NCBI RefSeq assembly: GCF_902459465.1
Contig: NC_047070.1
Location: 2,728,001 to 2,792,000, forward strand
Length of the DNA: 64,000 nt
From: Asterias rubens
Lineage: Eukaryota; Echinodermata; Asteroidea; Forcipulatida; Asteriidae
Direction of reading: 5' to 3'
In this document: positions 51,095-63,585 of the stretch, one piece after another
Numbering within the stretch: the first letter of the stretch is position 1
Layout of the letters: each line of letters starts with the position of its first letter
Notes under the pieces: model-generated
What the model was told of the DNA's origin: nothing
The model's database searches: none
What the model saw: the letters and a program-made list of their open reading frames with translations, nothing else
Program-made: the position numbers and the translations under genes

Positions 51095-54000
51095 CAATTC
51101 AACATCTTTGTCTTGAAAGAGTGATTTTTAAATGTTCGGTATGAGTCTCACAAATATCTTGTATTTGTACTGTTTTTTTTTTTTTCAGAGTGAATACATA
51201 GCTGCTTGTGATTGTCGTCGAGCATTCATGTCTGGATTCACAGGATCCTTCGGTTAGTCGTTAGGGACCATAAATATCTCAAACTCTTATCTGTATGCCT
51301 CGAGAAAAAAAGGTAGCTGCAAAAAAATCACACTTGTTGAGGTAGTCTTGGTGCAAGACGTTCTTGTTGAGTTGGTCAGCGTCTTTGTTAATACCATAGG
51401 CCCCATACACTCAACGCTACATGCAAGAAGTTCTTGTTTAGTTGGTCAACCTCTATGTTAATAACATAGGCCCCATACACTCAACGCTACACACGTCACG
51501 ACTATTTCACCGATACAGAGGCATTTCTGTAAGCCGTGATCCCACAAGCAAGAACTACCGGCTAGTCCTATGTATTGAGTGTGATTGTGGACTCAGTTTT
51601 TAAGAATATCGTATTCATTGACAGGTACGGCAATAATCACAGAAGATGTAGCAGCGATGTGGACTGATGGTCGCTACTTCTTACAGGCCGAACAGCAGAT
51701 GGATTCCAACTGGACCCTTATGAAGCACGGTACTCACATTTCTTTAAAAAAAATGATAATTTTAATATAAGTTTTCTCGGTCAATTTCGGTAAAATGAGC
51801 AGCCAATTTAACCACCAAGCTATTCTATTTCGCGCGAAATCGAATGCTACTAAAAAGGGTCATTAGATTTCGTTTTATGATTAGTCAAATGTAATATTGC
51901 GTCGTTCGATTTAACAAAATAATCATTCAATTTAACAATTCATCAAAGCAGCATTCAAATTCGCAGACGCTTCTTGAGGCGTGTGTGTCACGAAAAAGAA
52001 TGACGATAAGCTAAATTGAACAGAGTGCTAAAGGAATTTGACTCGACTCAAAACGAAATTGAATGGCTGAATTCTGAATTTACAACTGGAAAGGCAAAAC
52101 GGGTTTAATTCGAACGTGTGAAAATGAAATTGACTGCTCATTTGCCGAATTTGACTGAGAAAACCTAAAGACACACTAGTAATAATAATAATTAGAAGAC
52201 TTGCAATGCGCACATATCCACCCTGCTGGGTGTTCAAGGCGCAGTAAAACCAAAAAACAAAACAAAGAACAACAGACACATCAAAATTTTGAGGAGAGTT
52301 TTGAGGAGAGATTTGAATTTTGTGGTACAAAGACAAGATCTAAGATTAGGTGGTAGAGAGTTCCAGATGCGTGGCACAGCTGAAGAAAAAGACCTGTCAC
52401 CCCATGAGTGTCGAGACTTGGGTTCAATGAGGAGAAGCATGCAACTTGATTGAAGATTCCTTGACGGAGTGTAAACTTAAAGCAGTTCAGAATTATAGTG
52501 GGGAGCCTTGCCATTAAGAGCTTTGTGGACAATGAGCATCAGCTTGAAGATGAGATAGGGAGCCAGTGTAGTTGTTTCAGAATGGGGGTGATAAAACAGG
52601 ATTTTCTAGACAGTGTCACAATGCGGGCGTTGAAGTCGGGAAATCTGGTTGTTAGACAGACTGTAGAGAAGAGCATTGCCGTTGTCATTTTGCGTCGGTA
52701 ATAAATAATAAGAATGAAGAATACAGAATTTTGGTTTTACCCATACACCGTTGTGTGTTAGCACTGTGTACTCAGTACTTTCCCCTTACACCGATGTGTG
52801 TTAGCACTGTATACTCAGTACTTTCCCCTTACACCGATGTGTGTTAGCACTGTATACTCAGTACTTTCCCCTTACACCGATGTGTGTAAGCACTGTATAC
52901 TCAGTACTTTCCCCTTACACCGATGTGTGTAAGCACTGTATACTCAGTACTTTCCCCTTACACCGATGTGTGTAAGCACTGTATACTCAGTACTTTCCCC
53001 TTACACCGATGTGTGTTAGCACTGTGTACTCAGTACTTTCCCCTTACACCGATGTGTGTTAGCACTGTATACTCAGTACTTTCCCCTTACACCGATGTGT
53101 GTTAGCACTGTATACTCAGTACTTTCCCCTTACACCGATGTGTGTAAGCACTGTATACTCAGTACTTTCCCCTTACACCGATGTGTGTAAGCACTGTATA
53201 CTCAGTACTTTCCCCTTACACCGATGTGTGTTAGCACTGTGTACTCAGTACTTTCCCCTTACACCGATGTGTGTTAGCACTGTATACTCAGTACTTTCCC
53301 CTTACACCGATGTGTGTAAGCACTGTATACTCAGTACTTTCCCCTTACACCGATGTGTGTAAGCACTGTATACTCAGTACTTTCCCCTTACACCGATGTG
53401 TGTTAGCACTGTGTACTCAGTACTTTCCCCTTACACCGATGTGTGTTAGCACTGTATACTCAGTACTTTCCCCTTACACCGATGTGTGTTAGCACTGTGT
53501 ACTCAGTACTTTCCCCTTACACCGATGTGTGTTAGCACTGTGTACTCAGTACTTTCCCCATACACCGATGTGTGTTAGCACTGTGTACTCAGTACTTTCC
53601 CCTTACACCGATGTGTGTTAGCACTGTATACTCAGTACTTTCCCCTTACACCGATGTGTGTTAGCACTGTGTACTCAGTACTTTCCCCTTACACCGATGT
53701 GTGTTAGCACTGTATACTCAGTACTTTCCCCTTACACCGATGTGTGTTAGCACTGTGTACTCAGTACTTTCCCCTTACACCGATGTGTGTTAGCACTGTG
53801 TACTCAGTACTTTCCCCTTACACCGATGTGTGTTAGCACTGTGTACTCAGTACTTTCCCCTTACACCGATGTGTGTTAGCACTGTGTACTCAGTACTTTC
53901 CCCTTACACCGATGTGTGTTAGCACTGTGTACTCAGTACTTTCCCCTTACACCGATGTGTGTTAGCACTGTGTACTCAGTACTTTCCCCTTACACCGATG

Positions 54001-57000
54001 TGTGTTAGCACTGTATACTCAGTACTTTCCCCTTACACCGTTGTGTGTTAGCACTGTATACTCAGTACTTTCCCCTTACACCGATGTGTGTTAGCACTGT
54101 ATACTCAGTACTTTCCCCTTACACCGATGTGTGTTAGCACTGTATACTTGTACTTTCCCCTTACACCGATGTGTGTAAGCACTGTATACTCAGTACTTTC
54201 CCCTTACACCGAGGTGTGTTAGCACTGTATACTCAGTACTTTCCCCTTACACCGATGTGTGTTAGCACTGTATACTCAGTACTTTCCCCTTACACCGATG
54301 TGTGTTAGTACTGTATACTCGTACTTTCCCAAGCTCTGTGAACAAAATCACAGGCATGTTACTCAGATGGGATTCGAGCCTAAGACCTTTGCAATTCTAC
54401 AGCAGTGTCTTACCAACTAGACCACCGAGATTGCCTGGTAGCTTGGAGGGTTTGTCCAAAGCATGTGGAATTGAAATGAGGTCCTTTGAATGTTTTGTAC
54501 TTGGTGTTTATCTTCATTTAAAAAGCCCTGTTGTGCCGTCTTCATCATTCTGATATGGCTTTCATCTTGACAATTGTTGTGATTGTTTCAATTGTATACC
54601 AGCCAGAATTCTTGTTTCAGCCTGTTACTCAAGCTTTTGCTTTGGGAGAACCCAGTTTTGAAATAATCCTCACTTTATATGATAGAATTTTTTTAAATGT
54701 TCATAATTCTGACATGTGATTTACACAGTTTACTTGAAGAAAGTGGAGTTAGTTTTAGTATTTATGAAGATGTCTTTCTTTTGTTGCCAGGTTTAAAAGA
54801 TACACCCACACAGGAGGATTGGCTCGTCAAGGTAAAACAGAAATTCGCTTTCATTATAAAAAATTTGAGCTGTGAATGTTAGCGCTGTCTTGAAGGGGAA
54901 CCTATACCTTTTGTTTCAATTGTTTAAACCTACCCTGTGAAAATTTGATTTCAAAAGGTGGTAGTATTTTTTAGATATTGCCGAAAACCTGGATTAGTTT
55001 TATTCGGCGCAGGCAAAATAATTGGTAATTGGAATACCCAATCTCAGAAATGTTTCTGACAGTAATGTTTGTCAAATTAAAATTTTGGGTAAAAGCTAAA
55101 GTCTCTGTCTGTGACCCAATTTAAAGTCAAATGATTCTCAAAATGTTTTATTACTATCGAAAGCTGATGTAGGCTTCTAACCAAGCAACTTTATATTGCC
55201 ATTAAGTTTAGGAGTGGTTACCAAGCGTATAGACGATGTGACCTATGTTTACATTCAAACCGCCCTCTGTTGACAAAACACTATATGCGTCATGTTTCGC
55301 CGGGCACTGAGTTGCGTAGTCATAGTAAGTTTGCGTACACTTTCTAGCTGGCTGCCAAAACACAAAGGTTTTGCCCGGCGGTATGCGCGCGAATCATGTT
55401 ATGGTTTTCGTGTGACGTCAGAGGTCACATCGTCTATACTTTCCCTTTATTTTAAGAATTGTACTGGAACTTCTGTTGAACAGGATTATGCCACTAATTA
55501 TTGTTTTAACTTTGTTTTAGAATCTTCCAGAAGGTGCACGTGTAGGGGTGGACTCTTTCTTATTGGCAAATGGTAAGATTGTGTTTGTATTCCAACTTGG
55601 GATTGATTCTTAGTCAGGATAAGAAGACATTGTTTAAATGCTTGTATGGTTTAAGTCCAAGGTGTGGTCTTGGACCCTTTTTGAAACCCTCATTTGGGCT
55701 TAGGATTGGGCTTTTTCAGTTATGTAGAAAATGTAGACTTTCCTGTATGTCGGCAAACAGACAGACAGAGCCCCAGCCAGAGCCTAAACCAGAGCTCAAG
55801 TCAGAGTATCAGACAGAGCCAAAGCCACACCCAAGTTGAGCTTTAAGGTCCATTCAAAATAATCGTCAGTGCTTTAAAAACAAAAAAAATCTTCAAAATT
55901 ACAGCTGGGTGGGTCAAAATAAATAACTCAAATTTAAAATTCAGTTTCTACACATAAAAAATAACAAAGAGAAAAGAAGACTAAATCATTGACTATTCTT
56001 ATTAGCCCCATAGTCTATTCTGTGGTGGGACTCTTTACCATGATCACTTCTCTCCACCTGGAAATATAATCAGTTTATTTGGGAGGGGTATTTGAAAAAC
56101 CTAGCAATGAAGAATTATCATGAAATGATACCACCAAAGAAAGTAAAGAAGTGAGTGAAGTAAATGTCTGAATTGTTTTCTTACTACAACAATACATTTT
56201 CTGGGCAAATCAAGCAATGATTTTGTTACAAATAGTATACACATATTCGTATTTCAGTTTGTCATATGATTCTGTTGTAAGCTTCTACAGTCTATTCCAG
56301 CTAAGCAGATTTGTTTGCTTGGCATAAAGGTTAAATTGCCTTCTGTAAGTCATTAACTGGAAATTCCCTCACTGCAGATCTTTGGAAGAAGTTCTCAACT
56401 ACTTTGACTGGTGCCGGACTCACCCTGGTGCCAACAGTGGTGAATCTGGTGGACTTAGTCTGGGGGGATGACCGGCCGTGCCCACCCACTGATCAAGTCA
56501 TGGTTCTGGACACCAAGTATGCAGGTATTGGCTTAAGTATCATTTGATTTCCATTTTTTTTAAATACATTTTGCTTTGGACACAAACAAAAAACCTTGCT
56601 ACACCAGCCAGCGCCAAGGGATGTGCCCCTTCACTGTAGTTTGTGGTTTTGTGATCCTCAAGAAAGGGCAACTTGTTCTGTTTAAAGTCTTGGAAAGTGC
56701 GTTGACATCTGCTCAAGGTTTGGCTCAAAATGCAGAAAATAGAGAGCTTGCACAGATATTGTTGGTACCCTGCACCATAGTTCCGATTCCATCAGTAGCA
56801 ATGGTGAAAAGGTTAAACAGAAGTCACATGTTCCTTTCAAACATTTTCAAGAAGAAAAAAACATAGACGCACAACCCCAGTAGTATTTGATTAATTGTAT
56901 AAAACAACTCGATAGTACATCAAAGTCAAATATTGATCAGCATGTTTTTGTAATACTTTTGTCTCCTTACTTCAGTCATTTGAATCTTTTATTTTTGATT

Positions 57001-60000
57001 TGCAGGTATATCTTGGACGGAGAAGGTGCATAAGATGAGAGATGCGATGACCTCAAAGGATGCCCAGTACCTCGTCTTGACGGCCCTTGATGAAATCGCT
57101 TGTAAGTTTCCTCGCCCAAAAGATTTCATTTCATAAAGGGTTTTTTTATAATTTTTATAATTTTTGTTTGTTTATTATCACAGAACGACCACTTCAATTT
57201 GAGGGTGACACTTAACTAATTTGGGCCGTCGACCCAAATCAACTGCAACCAGAGGCATCTTGCCATCTATTCCTGGGACTGAAAAAGGGTTACCCCTTTT
57301 TACAGTCTGTAAGGATGTAAGCATGGGTATCATCCACTAGGAGCTTGCCTGGTAGAGCAGAAAGCACTACCTACCAAATTTAATATTGCAAGTTGAAAAT
57401 TCTTTTTCTTGGTGTTATTGTCCCACCATTTTTTTTTTTTTTTTTAGCCCTTCTACTATTGGTCAGATTTTCCAGTGAGGTGACCAACTGATGGTTGGGT
57501 TTTGTAGGGTGGCACAGCAGTGTGCAGAACTAGATGCATTCAACACATGATCTTATATTGCAGACTGGCATAGTTTCTGTATCATTCAAAACTACAGTGG
57601 ATGATTTTGAATAGCCAGATAGTAGATGGGTTGACTATGAACTGTGTATATTGGTCACCGACCAATGGGAAACGCAAACGAGGGCGCCCTACGACATCAT
57701 GGAAAAATGTAATCCAGAGGGACCTCTCCAGACTGGGCACTGGGTGGTCTGTGGAGGAGGCAGAAGTGACAGCTAAAGACCGGTCTATTTGGAAGCGTCT
57801 TACAAGTTAGGCAGCCGGTGCCGAAATGCATGATGCTAACCGATGATGATTATGATGATATTCATTTACCACATGATATCATATTTCAAGGCTTCTATCG
57901 AAGGCTCTGTAGCCTTTTCTATGGCTGCCGAGGTCAAATGAGGCCTAAAAACAAACCCCACTTTCCCACAGGTCGCTAGACAGGAATCTTACACCACCCA
58001 GTCTTAGCATCACCCAGGGAAAGAACAAACTTTAGCATAGCAACATTTGTTGCGCCTCCTATCATAGACCCAGTGTTGTCTGATTTCATATTATGAAAAA
58101 CCAAGCCTGGTATTTTGTTCTTGTATTGTTGCAAGGCATGTCATGGTGTGTCATGGCCTAGCGGTTAAACGCACGGACTCAAGCTCTGGTGTTTCTGATC
58201 AGCAGAGTGTGGGTTGGAGTCCCAGTCGTAACACCTGTGTCCTTAAGCAAGGCACTTAACATAACTCGGTATTGAATATTTTAATGTTTTGCCTCTGCAG
58301 GGCTTTTCAACTTGAGGGGTTCTGATATTGAATATAATCCAGTGTTCTTTGCATATGCTGTTGTTAGCATGGAGAGCGTACAGTAAGTAATAATACTAAG
58401 TTCTTGGATAGTTCTTTAACAATGGGCTTCTCAGAGCGCTTGTTCCTTTTTTTTGGACAGGTTTGCTAAGTGTTGGATCATGAAAGGTTACAATCTGTAC
58501 GGTGTCGTGGCCGAATGGATAAGAGCACCAATCACTTGTGATTCTGTTTAGCAGAGTGTGGGTTTGGGAGTAGGGACACTTTTGTCCCTGAGCAAGACAC
58601 TTAACTCCATGCTTCTCTTCACCTATGGGTAAATAGGTACCTGTTAGGGCAGAGATGGTTCTCGTAATCGCTTTGTTAGCCGAGTAGCGCATATTTTTTT
58701 GCACAGGCTGTATACTCCCCAGGGAGCTGAGATGGTTTAAGGAATGATTTAAGGCCCACTGACAAGGGGTAATAATGTTGGGTGTTTAACATAAAGTGAT
58801 TATTTTATAATGTTTTTTTTGTTTCCTATTTCCAGTCTTTTTATAGATGATCAGAAGTTAACAGAAGAATCTCGAGCCCACCTGATTCAGAATGGCATGA
58901 AAGTTGACATCCATGAGTATGAGGCCATTCAACAGTTTCTGGCTGATCTCTATCCAGACGGAAGCAACACTGGAAAGACATGGGTAAATTAGGCTCTTCC
59001 CTTTGCAGAGGAGTGTCAAGGCTCAAATCGGGAATACAATTCCTTAAGACCCGGGTCCTGTAGCTCCAAATGTTTACTGGACCAGAATTTATTTTACAAG
59101 ACAAGGGGTCGATTTCACAAAGAGTTAGGACTAGTCCTAACTTAGGACTAGTTCTAGGAGATATACAACTTGCATGGATAGTCCTAAGTTAGGACGAGTA
59201 ACTGGTCCTAACTCGAGATAAGACTAGTCCTAACTCTTTGTGAAATCCATTCCACCCCAGAATCTTCATAAGAAATAACTTTCTACAGAGTTTAACATGT
59301 ACTTTTTAATTTTTTTATTTTGATCAAGCAGTAAGAGAAGATTATCTCATTTGTGTTGTGGGTTTGAATTTTTCAAATTTGATACTCAACGAAATGGTAT
59401 TACAATAAAGGAGTGTGCACAGCCGGCAGCCAAATTATCACACAGGTTGCTGATAATGCACATCAACAATCTCTGCAGGTACCTAATAACTTCTGATTGA
59501 TCAGAAAAAAATATAGTTAATTGTCTTGCTCAAGAACAAAAATGTAATGACTAGGATTCGAACCCACACACTAATGATGCAACTCTGTTTAGAGTATTTC
59601 ATGCCAATATTGACATCTTGTAGTTAAATACAGTGGACACTATTGGTAATGTCAAAGACCAGTCTTCCCACTTGGTGTATCTCAACATAAACACTTAATA
59701 ACCAACCTGTGAGAATTTGAGCTCAATCGGTCGTCAGAGTTGCAAGATAATAATGAAAGAAAAAAACACCCTTGTCACACGAAGTTGTGTGCTTTCATAT
59801 GCTTGATTTCGAGACCTCAAATTCTAAACTTGAGGTCTCGAAATCAAATTCGTGGAAAATTACTTCTTTCTCGAAAACTACGTCACTTCAGAGGGAGCCG
59901 TTTCTCACAATGTTTTATACCATCAACCTCTCCCCATTACTCTTTACCAAGTAAGGTTTCATGCTAATAATTATTTTGAGTAATTACCAATAGTGTCCAC

Positions 60001-63000
60001 TGCCTTTAAGTGTCTTGCTTGAACAAAAAACATCAAGACCAGGATTTGACCCCCACACACTGATGATGCAACTTTATTAAGCGTGTTCTATTTTAACATT
60101 AACATCTTGTATTTCTTCTATCCAGGTTAGTCCAAAGTCCAGCTATGCTCTTGTCAGTTGCATTCCAAAGGTAAGCTCACTCAAATCTTCATGTTATTTC
60201 TTTTTGCAATTTAGGAATCACGCAAAGTGAACAATTGTTAAAGGCACTGGACACTATTGGTAATTGTCAAAGACCAGTCTGCTCTCTTGGTGTATCTCAA
60301 CATACGCATAAAATAACAAACCTGGGAAAAATTTGAGCTCAATTGGTCTTCGAAGTTGCGAGATAATAATGGAAGAAAAAACACCCATGTCACATGAAGT
60401 TGTGTGCTTTCTTATGCTTGATATTGAGTCAAATTCGAGGAAAATTATTTTTTTTAAAAAGAACAACATTTTTCCAGAGGGAGCCGTTTCTCACAATGTT
60501 TTATACTATCAGCAGCTCCCCATTACTCGTTACCAAGTAAGGTTTTATGCTAATAATTATTATGAGTAATTTCCAAAAGTGTCTGCCTTTAAACATTGGT
60601 TGTACAGTAGACCTCAAAAGGGAACTTTTCCCATGAGATATGGTTTTGTTAAAGGAATTCTTGAAATGAATTGCAGAATCTTGTACAATCATGTTTTATA
60701 ACTTCTTGGTATCTGTTTTCTTTTGTAGCGGAAATGCATTCTACAAGGAACCCCAGCGATGATGAGTAAAGCTGTCAAGAATAAAACAGAGATTGAAGGA
60801 ATGAAGAATGCTCATGTAAGATTTAGTTACTTCTATTCCACTAAGTATTGTTTGAAGCTTTGCATGGTGTGGAGAGATAAGAAGAAACTATAAATAAGTA
60901 GTAAACTTGCGGGTACAACCATGTGTAAATCTCTTAGGGTGAGTGTTGGCTCTGAAAAGAGCCGGTTGGGTCTCGACATTTCGAGCAGTATACTCTGCTC
61001 GTCTTATTATAGTTTCTTCTTTTATTCCACTGTTTAAAGCCTTCATGAAATGTTGGTAATTGTTAAAGACCAGTATCCGCACTTTATACGTGAAATAACC
61101 AGTCAGTGAAAGTGAAAGTTCAACTGGTCATTATATTTTGTCACTGTTTTCCAAAATTGGCTTTTGGACTAGTGAGGTCAGAACTAATTTCCGTCATCTC
61201 TATACTAACCATGTTAAAGGAGCGTTACAGAATTGGTAAGAAACAAAAATCGTGAAGATCACAGATTAACATAAAACTTACACAGTCTAATGAGGATGAT
61301 AGTTGAAAACATCCCTTGAAATATTTCTGTCTGAAAGGTCATATTTGATGAGAAATAAATAGTCTAACGTCGCGATTGGAGTTTATCGCTCAGTGAGCGT
61401 TTTATTTATTTTTATTTTGGCATCTTTGCAATGCAAAATTTGTAATCGGTTTTTCACTATTCTCTCGTGACTCAGATGGCCGATCGATCTCAAACTTCTA
61501 CAGGTTTGTCAGTTCATGTATATGGTGGATTACATGCAGTGCTTACACTGCCAGCAACTGTTTTGTTAGCAAAAACCAATTCTGTAATGTTCCTTTAAGC
61601 TTTGTGCAAATCTGTGATCATTTATATTTTCAATCTTACAAGAGCATCGGATTCATTTACTCGGACTCGGACTCATACTCTGATCAGCAGAATGTAACCA
61701 ATGTTGAGCACCCCTGTGTAGTATTTATGTGATTATTTTAGGTTTTTGAACACAATTATGGTTTTTGCAGACATTTTTATGGTCATAAATTGTAAAATCT
61801 TTGACATTTATCTCAAGATAATAAATTGATTGTCTTTCTTATTTCATCTTTTCTGTAGATACGAGACGCTGTTGCGCTTTGTGAATATTTCAACTGGTTG
61901 GAAAAAGAGGTAAGTTTTAATAATTCAAAAATAGTTGAATGAGCTCAAATAATTGTAGATGAAAATTGTTTGTAAGTTACAATAGAAAGAAGATTTAATA
62001 GATATATTTGTTGTCCCTGATGCAAAAATAACATCTATAAACCGCTGCGGTACCAGCTGCATTCGAACTGCCTTCAGCTACCTAGTGGTAAGTGATTTGC
62101 CTGTGGATTTTTTTTTTTACGGAACTCAAGAAAGTATCGATTACACAGCACTTAATATACGCATCGGTGTAAGTTTTTTTTTTTTTTTTGTTTTTTTTTA
62201 CGGAACTCAAGAAAGTATCGATTATACAGCACTTAATATATGCATCGGTGTAAGTTTTAAAAACAGAGATATCATATATTTTATCACAAGTCAATCAAAC
62301 ATTTCTTATTGCATTATTTGTTCTCAGGTTCCAAAGGGTCAACTCACTGAAATATCAGCCTCAGACAAACTGGAACAGCTTCGAAGGTAGGTAATGCTTG
62401 GAAAACGTAAAAGTTGTCAACAACTACATGCAAAAATGGCCTGACCTTGCAACCCCAGCAGAGTCTTTCTTGAAGCCTAAAAGAAAGACTCTTTGAGAAA
62501 GATTCTACTTAGGTTTAAACGTCAGGCCAATAACTGTTGTACCGGCATGCAACTTTACAGCTGATCAGCTGATTTCCTTTTTTCTTTTCAAAACAGTGCC
62601 ATAGAAAACACTGCTCAAAAATCCATTTCCTCATTTTTGCAATACGAAAGTTGCATGTTTGATTTTAACTGCATTTGTCATTTTGGTTGGTAATTAGTTT
62701 GCATCGGGTAATTCTATTTTCTTAACAACAACAGCATTAAAATAAAACAAGTGGCTTAAGCCTGGCACTATCAAAATAGAAAGTCAAATCTGGACGAACA
62801 AAAATTAAATGAACTTTTCCTGAAATTTACAGGGAAAACAAATATCTATATTCACAGCAAAAGAAACACTTTTGAGTGTTTCTTTAATCTTCTAAAACTC
62901 TCATTGCATGTTAGTTGTTTGACAACTTCTTAAATTATCACCTCTTTTTTTTTAATATTATCTTTTCATTAAAGACACTGGACACTATTGGTAATTGTCA

Positions 63001-63585
63001 AAGACCAGTCTTCTCACTTAGTGTATCTCAACATGTGAATAAAAGAACAAACCTGTGAAAATTTGAGCTCAATTGGTCGTCGAAGTTGCGAGATAATAAT
63101 GAAAGAAAAAGCACCTTTGTCGAGACCTCAAATTCTAAATCTGAGGTCTGAAATCAAATTCGTGGAAGATTTACTTCTTTCTCGAAAACTACATTACTTC
63201 AGAGGGAGCCGTTTCTCACAATGTTTTATACTATCAACCTCTCCCAATTACTTGTTACCAAGTAAGGTTTTATGTTAATAATTATTATGAGTAATTACCA
63301 ATAGTGTCCACTGCCTATAATACAACTTGTTCTCCCTTTTTTCCAATTAAAAAAGATCTGTGTAATTAATTATACCTGCTTTACCATTTTACAAACTTCT
63401 TGCAGATTTAATTTTATTTTCTCATTTTCCCACAGAGAGCAGGAGGATTATGTCAGCCTTAGCTTTGCCACGATTTCTAGCGTAGGATCAAACGGTGCTA
63501 TCATTCATTACAAAGCAACACCAGAAACAGATACAGCCCTCAACACTCATGGCATGTATCTATGTGATTCAGGCGGACAGTACAG
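50227..63585 (+). CDS. XPNPEP1: Cytosolic Xaa-Pro aminopeptidase 1 (XPNPEP1), 5' two thirds, continues beyond the window
   Basis: Metallopeptidase (M24B) that removes an N-terminal residue before proline, e.g. from bradykinin-like peptides. Exons: 50227-50346, 51189-51252, 51625-51729, 54791-54831, 55521-55572, 56378-56524, 57006-57101, 58301-58382, 58836-58983, 60126-60170, 60729-60815, 61859-61909, 62328-62386 and 63436-63585, all in phase; 415 residues seen of about 620. Two creatinase-like N domains carry [12 protein letters not shown] (29-40), [28 protein letters not shown] and [17 protein letters not shown]. The pita-bread catalytic domain starts with [21 protein letters not shown]-type sequence. 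H390 (IIHY) and the first metal ligand D410 (LCDSGGQY) are present; the remaining ligands lie downstream. The frame is open upstream of the ATG to the acceptor at 50154, so a longer N-terminus is possible. Confidence 0.95.
51063..51094 (+). repeat. Poly-T tract (32 T)
   Basis: Uninterrupted T run in XPNPEP1 intron 1, about 95 bp before the exon 2 acceptor. Possibly the poly-A end of a minus-strand retroelement. Confidence 0.8.
51320..51495 (+). repeat. Two-copy tandem duplication, ~75 bp
   Basis: AAGACGTTCTTGTTGAGTTG...CCATAGGCCCCATACACTCA is followed by a second copy, AAGAAGTTCTTGTTTAGTTG...ACATAGGCCCCATACACTCA. Both end CAACGCTACA. In XPNPEP1 intron 2. Confidence 0.8.
52160..52700 (-). pseudogene. 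LINE reverse-transcriptase C-terminal remnant
   Basis: Minus-strand translation gives LHWLPI (about 52590), HKALNGKAP with frameshifts, then [20 protein letters not shown] and [12 protein letters not shown]. These are hallmark end motifs of non-LTR retrotransposon RT proteins. Several frameshifts are present. In XPNPEP1 intron 3. Confidence 0.82.
52737..54435 (-). mobile_element. Reverse-oriented SINE S1 whose 3' module is amplified
   Basis: Read on the minus strand from 54435: tRNA-like head with CTCGGTGGTCTAGTTGGTAA and GGCTCGAATCCCATCTG, then TGTTCACAGAGCTTGGGAAA, then the 3' tail module repeated many times, ending near 52737. Single-tail relatives are at 29653 and 44930. Confidence 0.8.
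52739..54331 (+). repeat. 43-bp minisatellite, ~37 units
   Basis: Each unit contains CCCCTTACACCGATGTGTGT, a T/A variant in TTAGC/TAAGC, ACTGT(A/G)TACTCA and GTACTTT. Two polymorphic sites define unit types. Between about 53135 and 53480 a four-unit (172-bp) higher-order repeat occurs twice. Because 43 is not divisible by 3, the frames repeat only every three units and the open frames through the array are artefacts. Confidence 0.93.
54887..55460. repeat. Dispersed repeat with GGTGGT..GATATTGCCGAAAA words
   Basis: TTTGATTTCAAAAGGTGGTA and AGATATTGCCGAAAACC recur in altered form at about 16305-16345 and 19915-19970, and AGGTCACATCGTCTATA recurs near 18593. The boundaries are not clear. Confidence 0.5.
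57590..57815 (+). pseudogene. RTE/CR1-like LINE C-terminal remnant
   Basis: A 69-codon open stretch has [20 protein letters not shown] and a W(S)[17 protein letters not shown] end. This pattern is typical of the last segment of endonuclease/reverse-transcriptase proteins. In XPNPEP1 intron 7. Confidence 0.75.
58141..58262 (+). repeat. SINE S2 head
   Basis: TGTCATGGCCTAGCGGTTAA and GTGTGGGTTGGAGTCCCAGT followed by CTTAAGCAAGGCACTTAAC. It ends about 40 bp before exon 8. Confidence 0.7.
58499..58775 (+). repeat. SINE S2, nearly full copy
   Basis: GGTGTCGTGGCCGAATGGAT head, damaged B box, tail with GAGCAAGACACTTAACTCCA, GCACAGGCTGTATACTCCCC and GAGATGGTTTAAGGAATGA. It ends shortly before exon 9. 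Confidence 0.75.
59103..59252. repeat. Fold-back element GGTCGATTTCACAAAGAGTTAGG (copy 2)
   Basis: GATTTCACAAAGAGTTAGGA/CTAGTCCTAA pairs with AGACTAGTCCTAACTCTTTG/TGAAAT. Internal TAGGAC words repeat. In XPNPEP1 intron 9. Confidence 0.82.
59628..60009 (+). repeat. MITE family A, near-complete reference copy
   Basis: ATACAGTGGACACTATTGGT start, exact GAGACCTCAAATTCTAAACT/TGAGGTCTC hairpin, end ATTACCAATAGTGTCCACTG/CCTTTAA. In XPNPEP1 intron 9. Confidence 0.9.
60239..60594 (+). repeat. MITE family A copy
   Basis: TTAAAGGCACTGGACACTAT start; the central hairpin is deleted; end TAATTTCCAAAAGTGTCTGC/CTTTAA. In XPNPEP1 intron 10, ending about 135 bp before exon 11. Confidence 0.87.
61213..61598. 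repeat. TTAA-flanked MITE family C (copy 3)
   Basis: TTAAAGGAGCGTTACAGAAT at the left, ATTCTGTAATGTTCCTTTAA at the right, CGCTCAGTGAGCG inside. Confidence 0.88.
62075..62262 (+). repeat. SINE S1 tail, duplicated
   Basis: A module starting TTTTTTTACGGAACTCAAGA and ending GCATCGGTGTAAGTTTT occurs twice in tandem (about 62108 and 62195), separated by T runs. It is the same 3' module as the minisatellite at 52739, here with two copies. Confidence 0.8.
62973..63320 (+). repeat. MITE family A copy
   Basis: TTAAAGACACTGGACACTAT start; GAGACCTCAAATTCTAAATC/TGAGGTCTG hairpin; end TTACCAATAGTGTCCACTGC. In XPNPEP1 intron 13, about 115 bp before exon 14. Confidence 0.88.

Noticed and set aside
52923-53492. 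Repetitive open frames in the minisatellite
   Set aside because: The 43-bp unit shifts frame each copy, so the frames are created by repetition; no start context or conserved protein.
51187-54430. CRISPR-like array of regularly spaced repeats
   Set aside because: The units are contiguous with no unique spacers and the host is an animal; it is a minisatellite.
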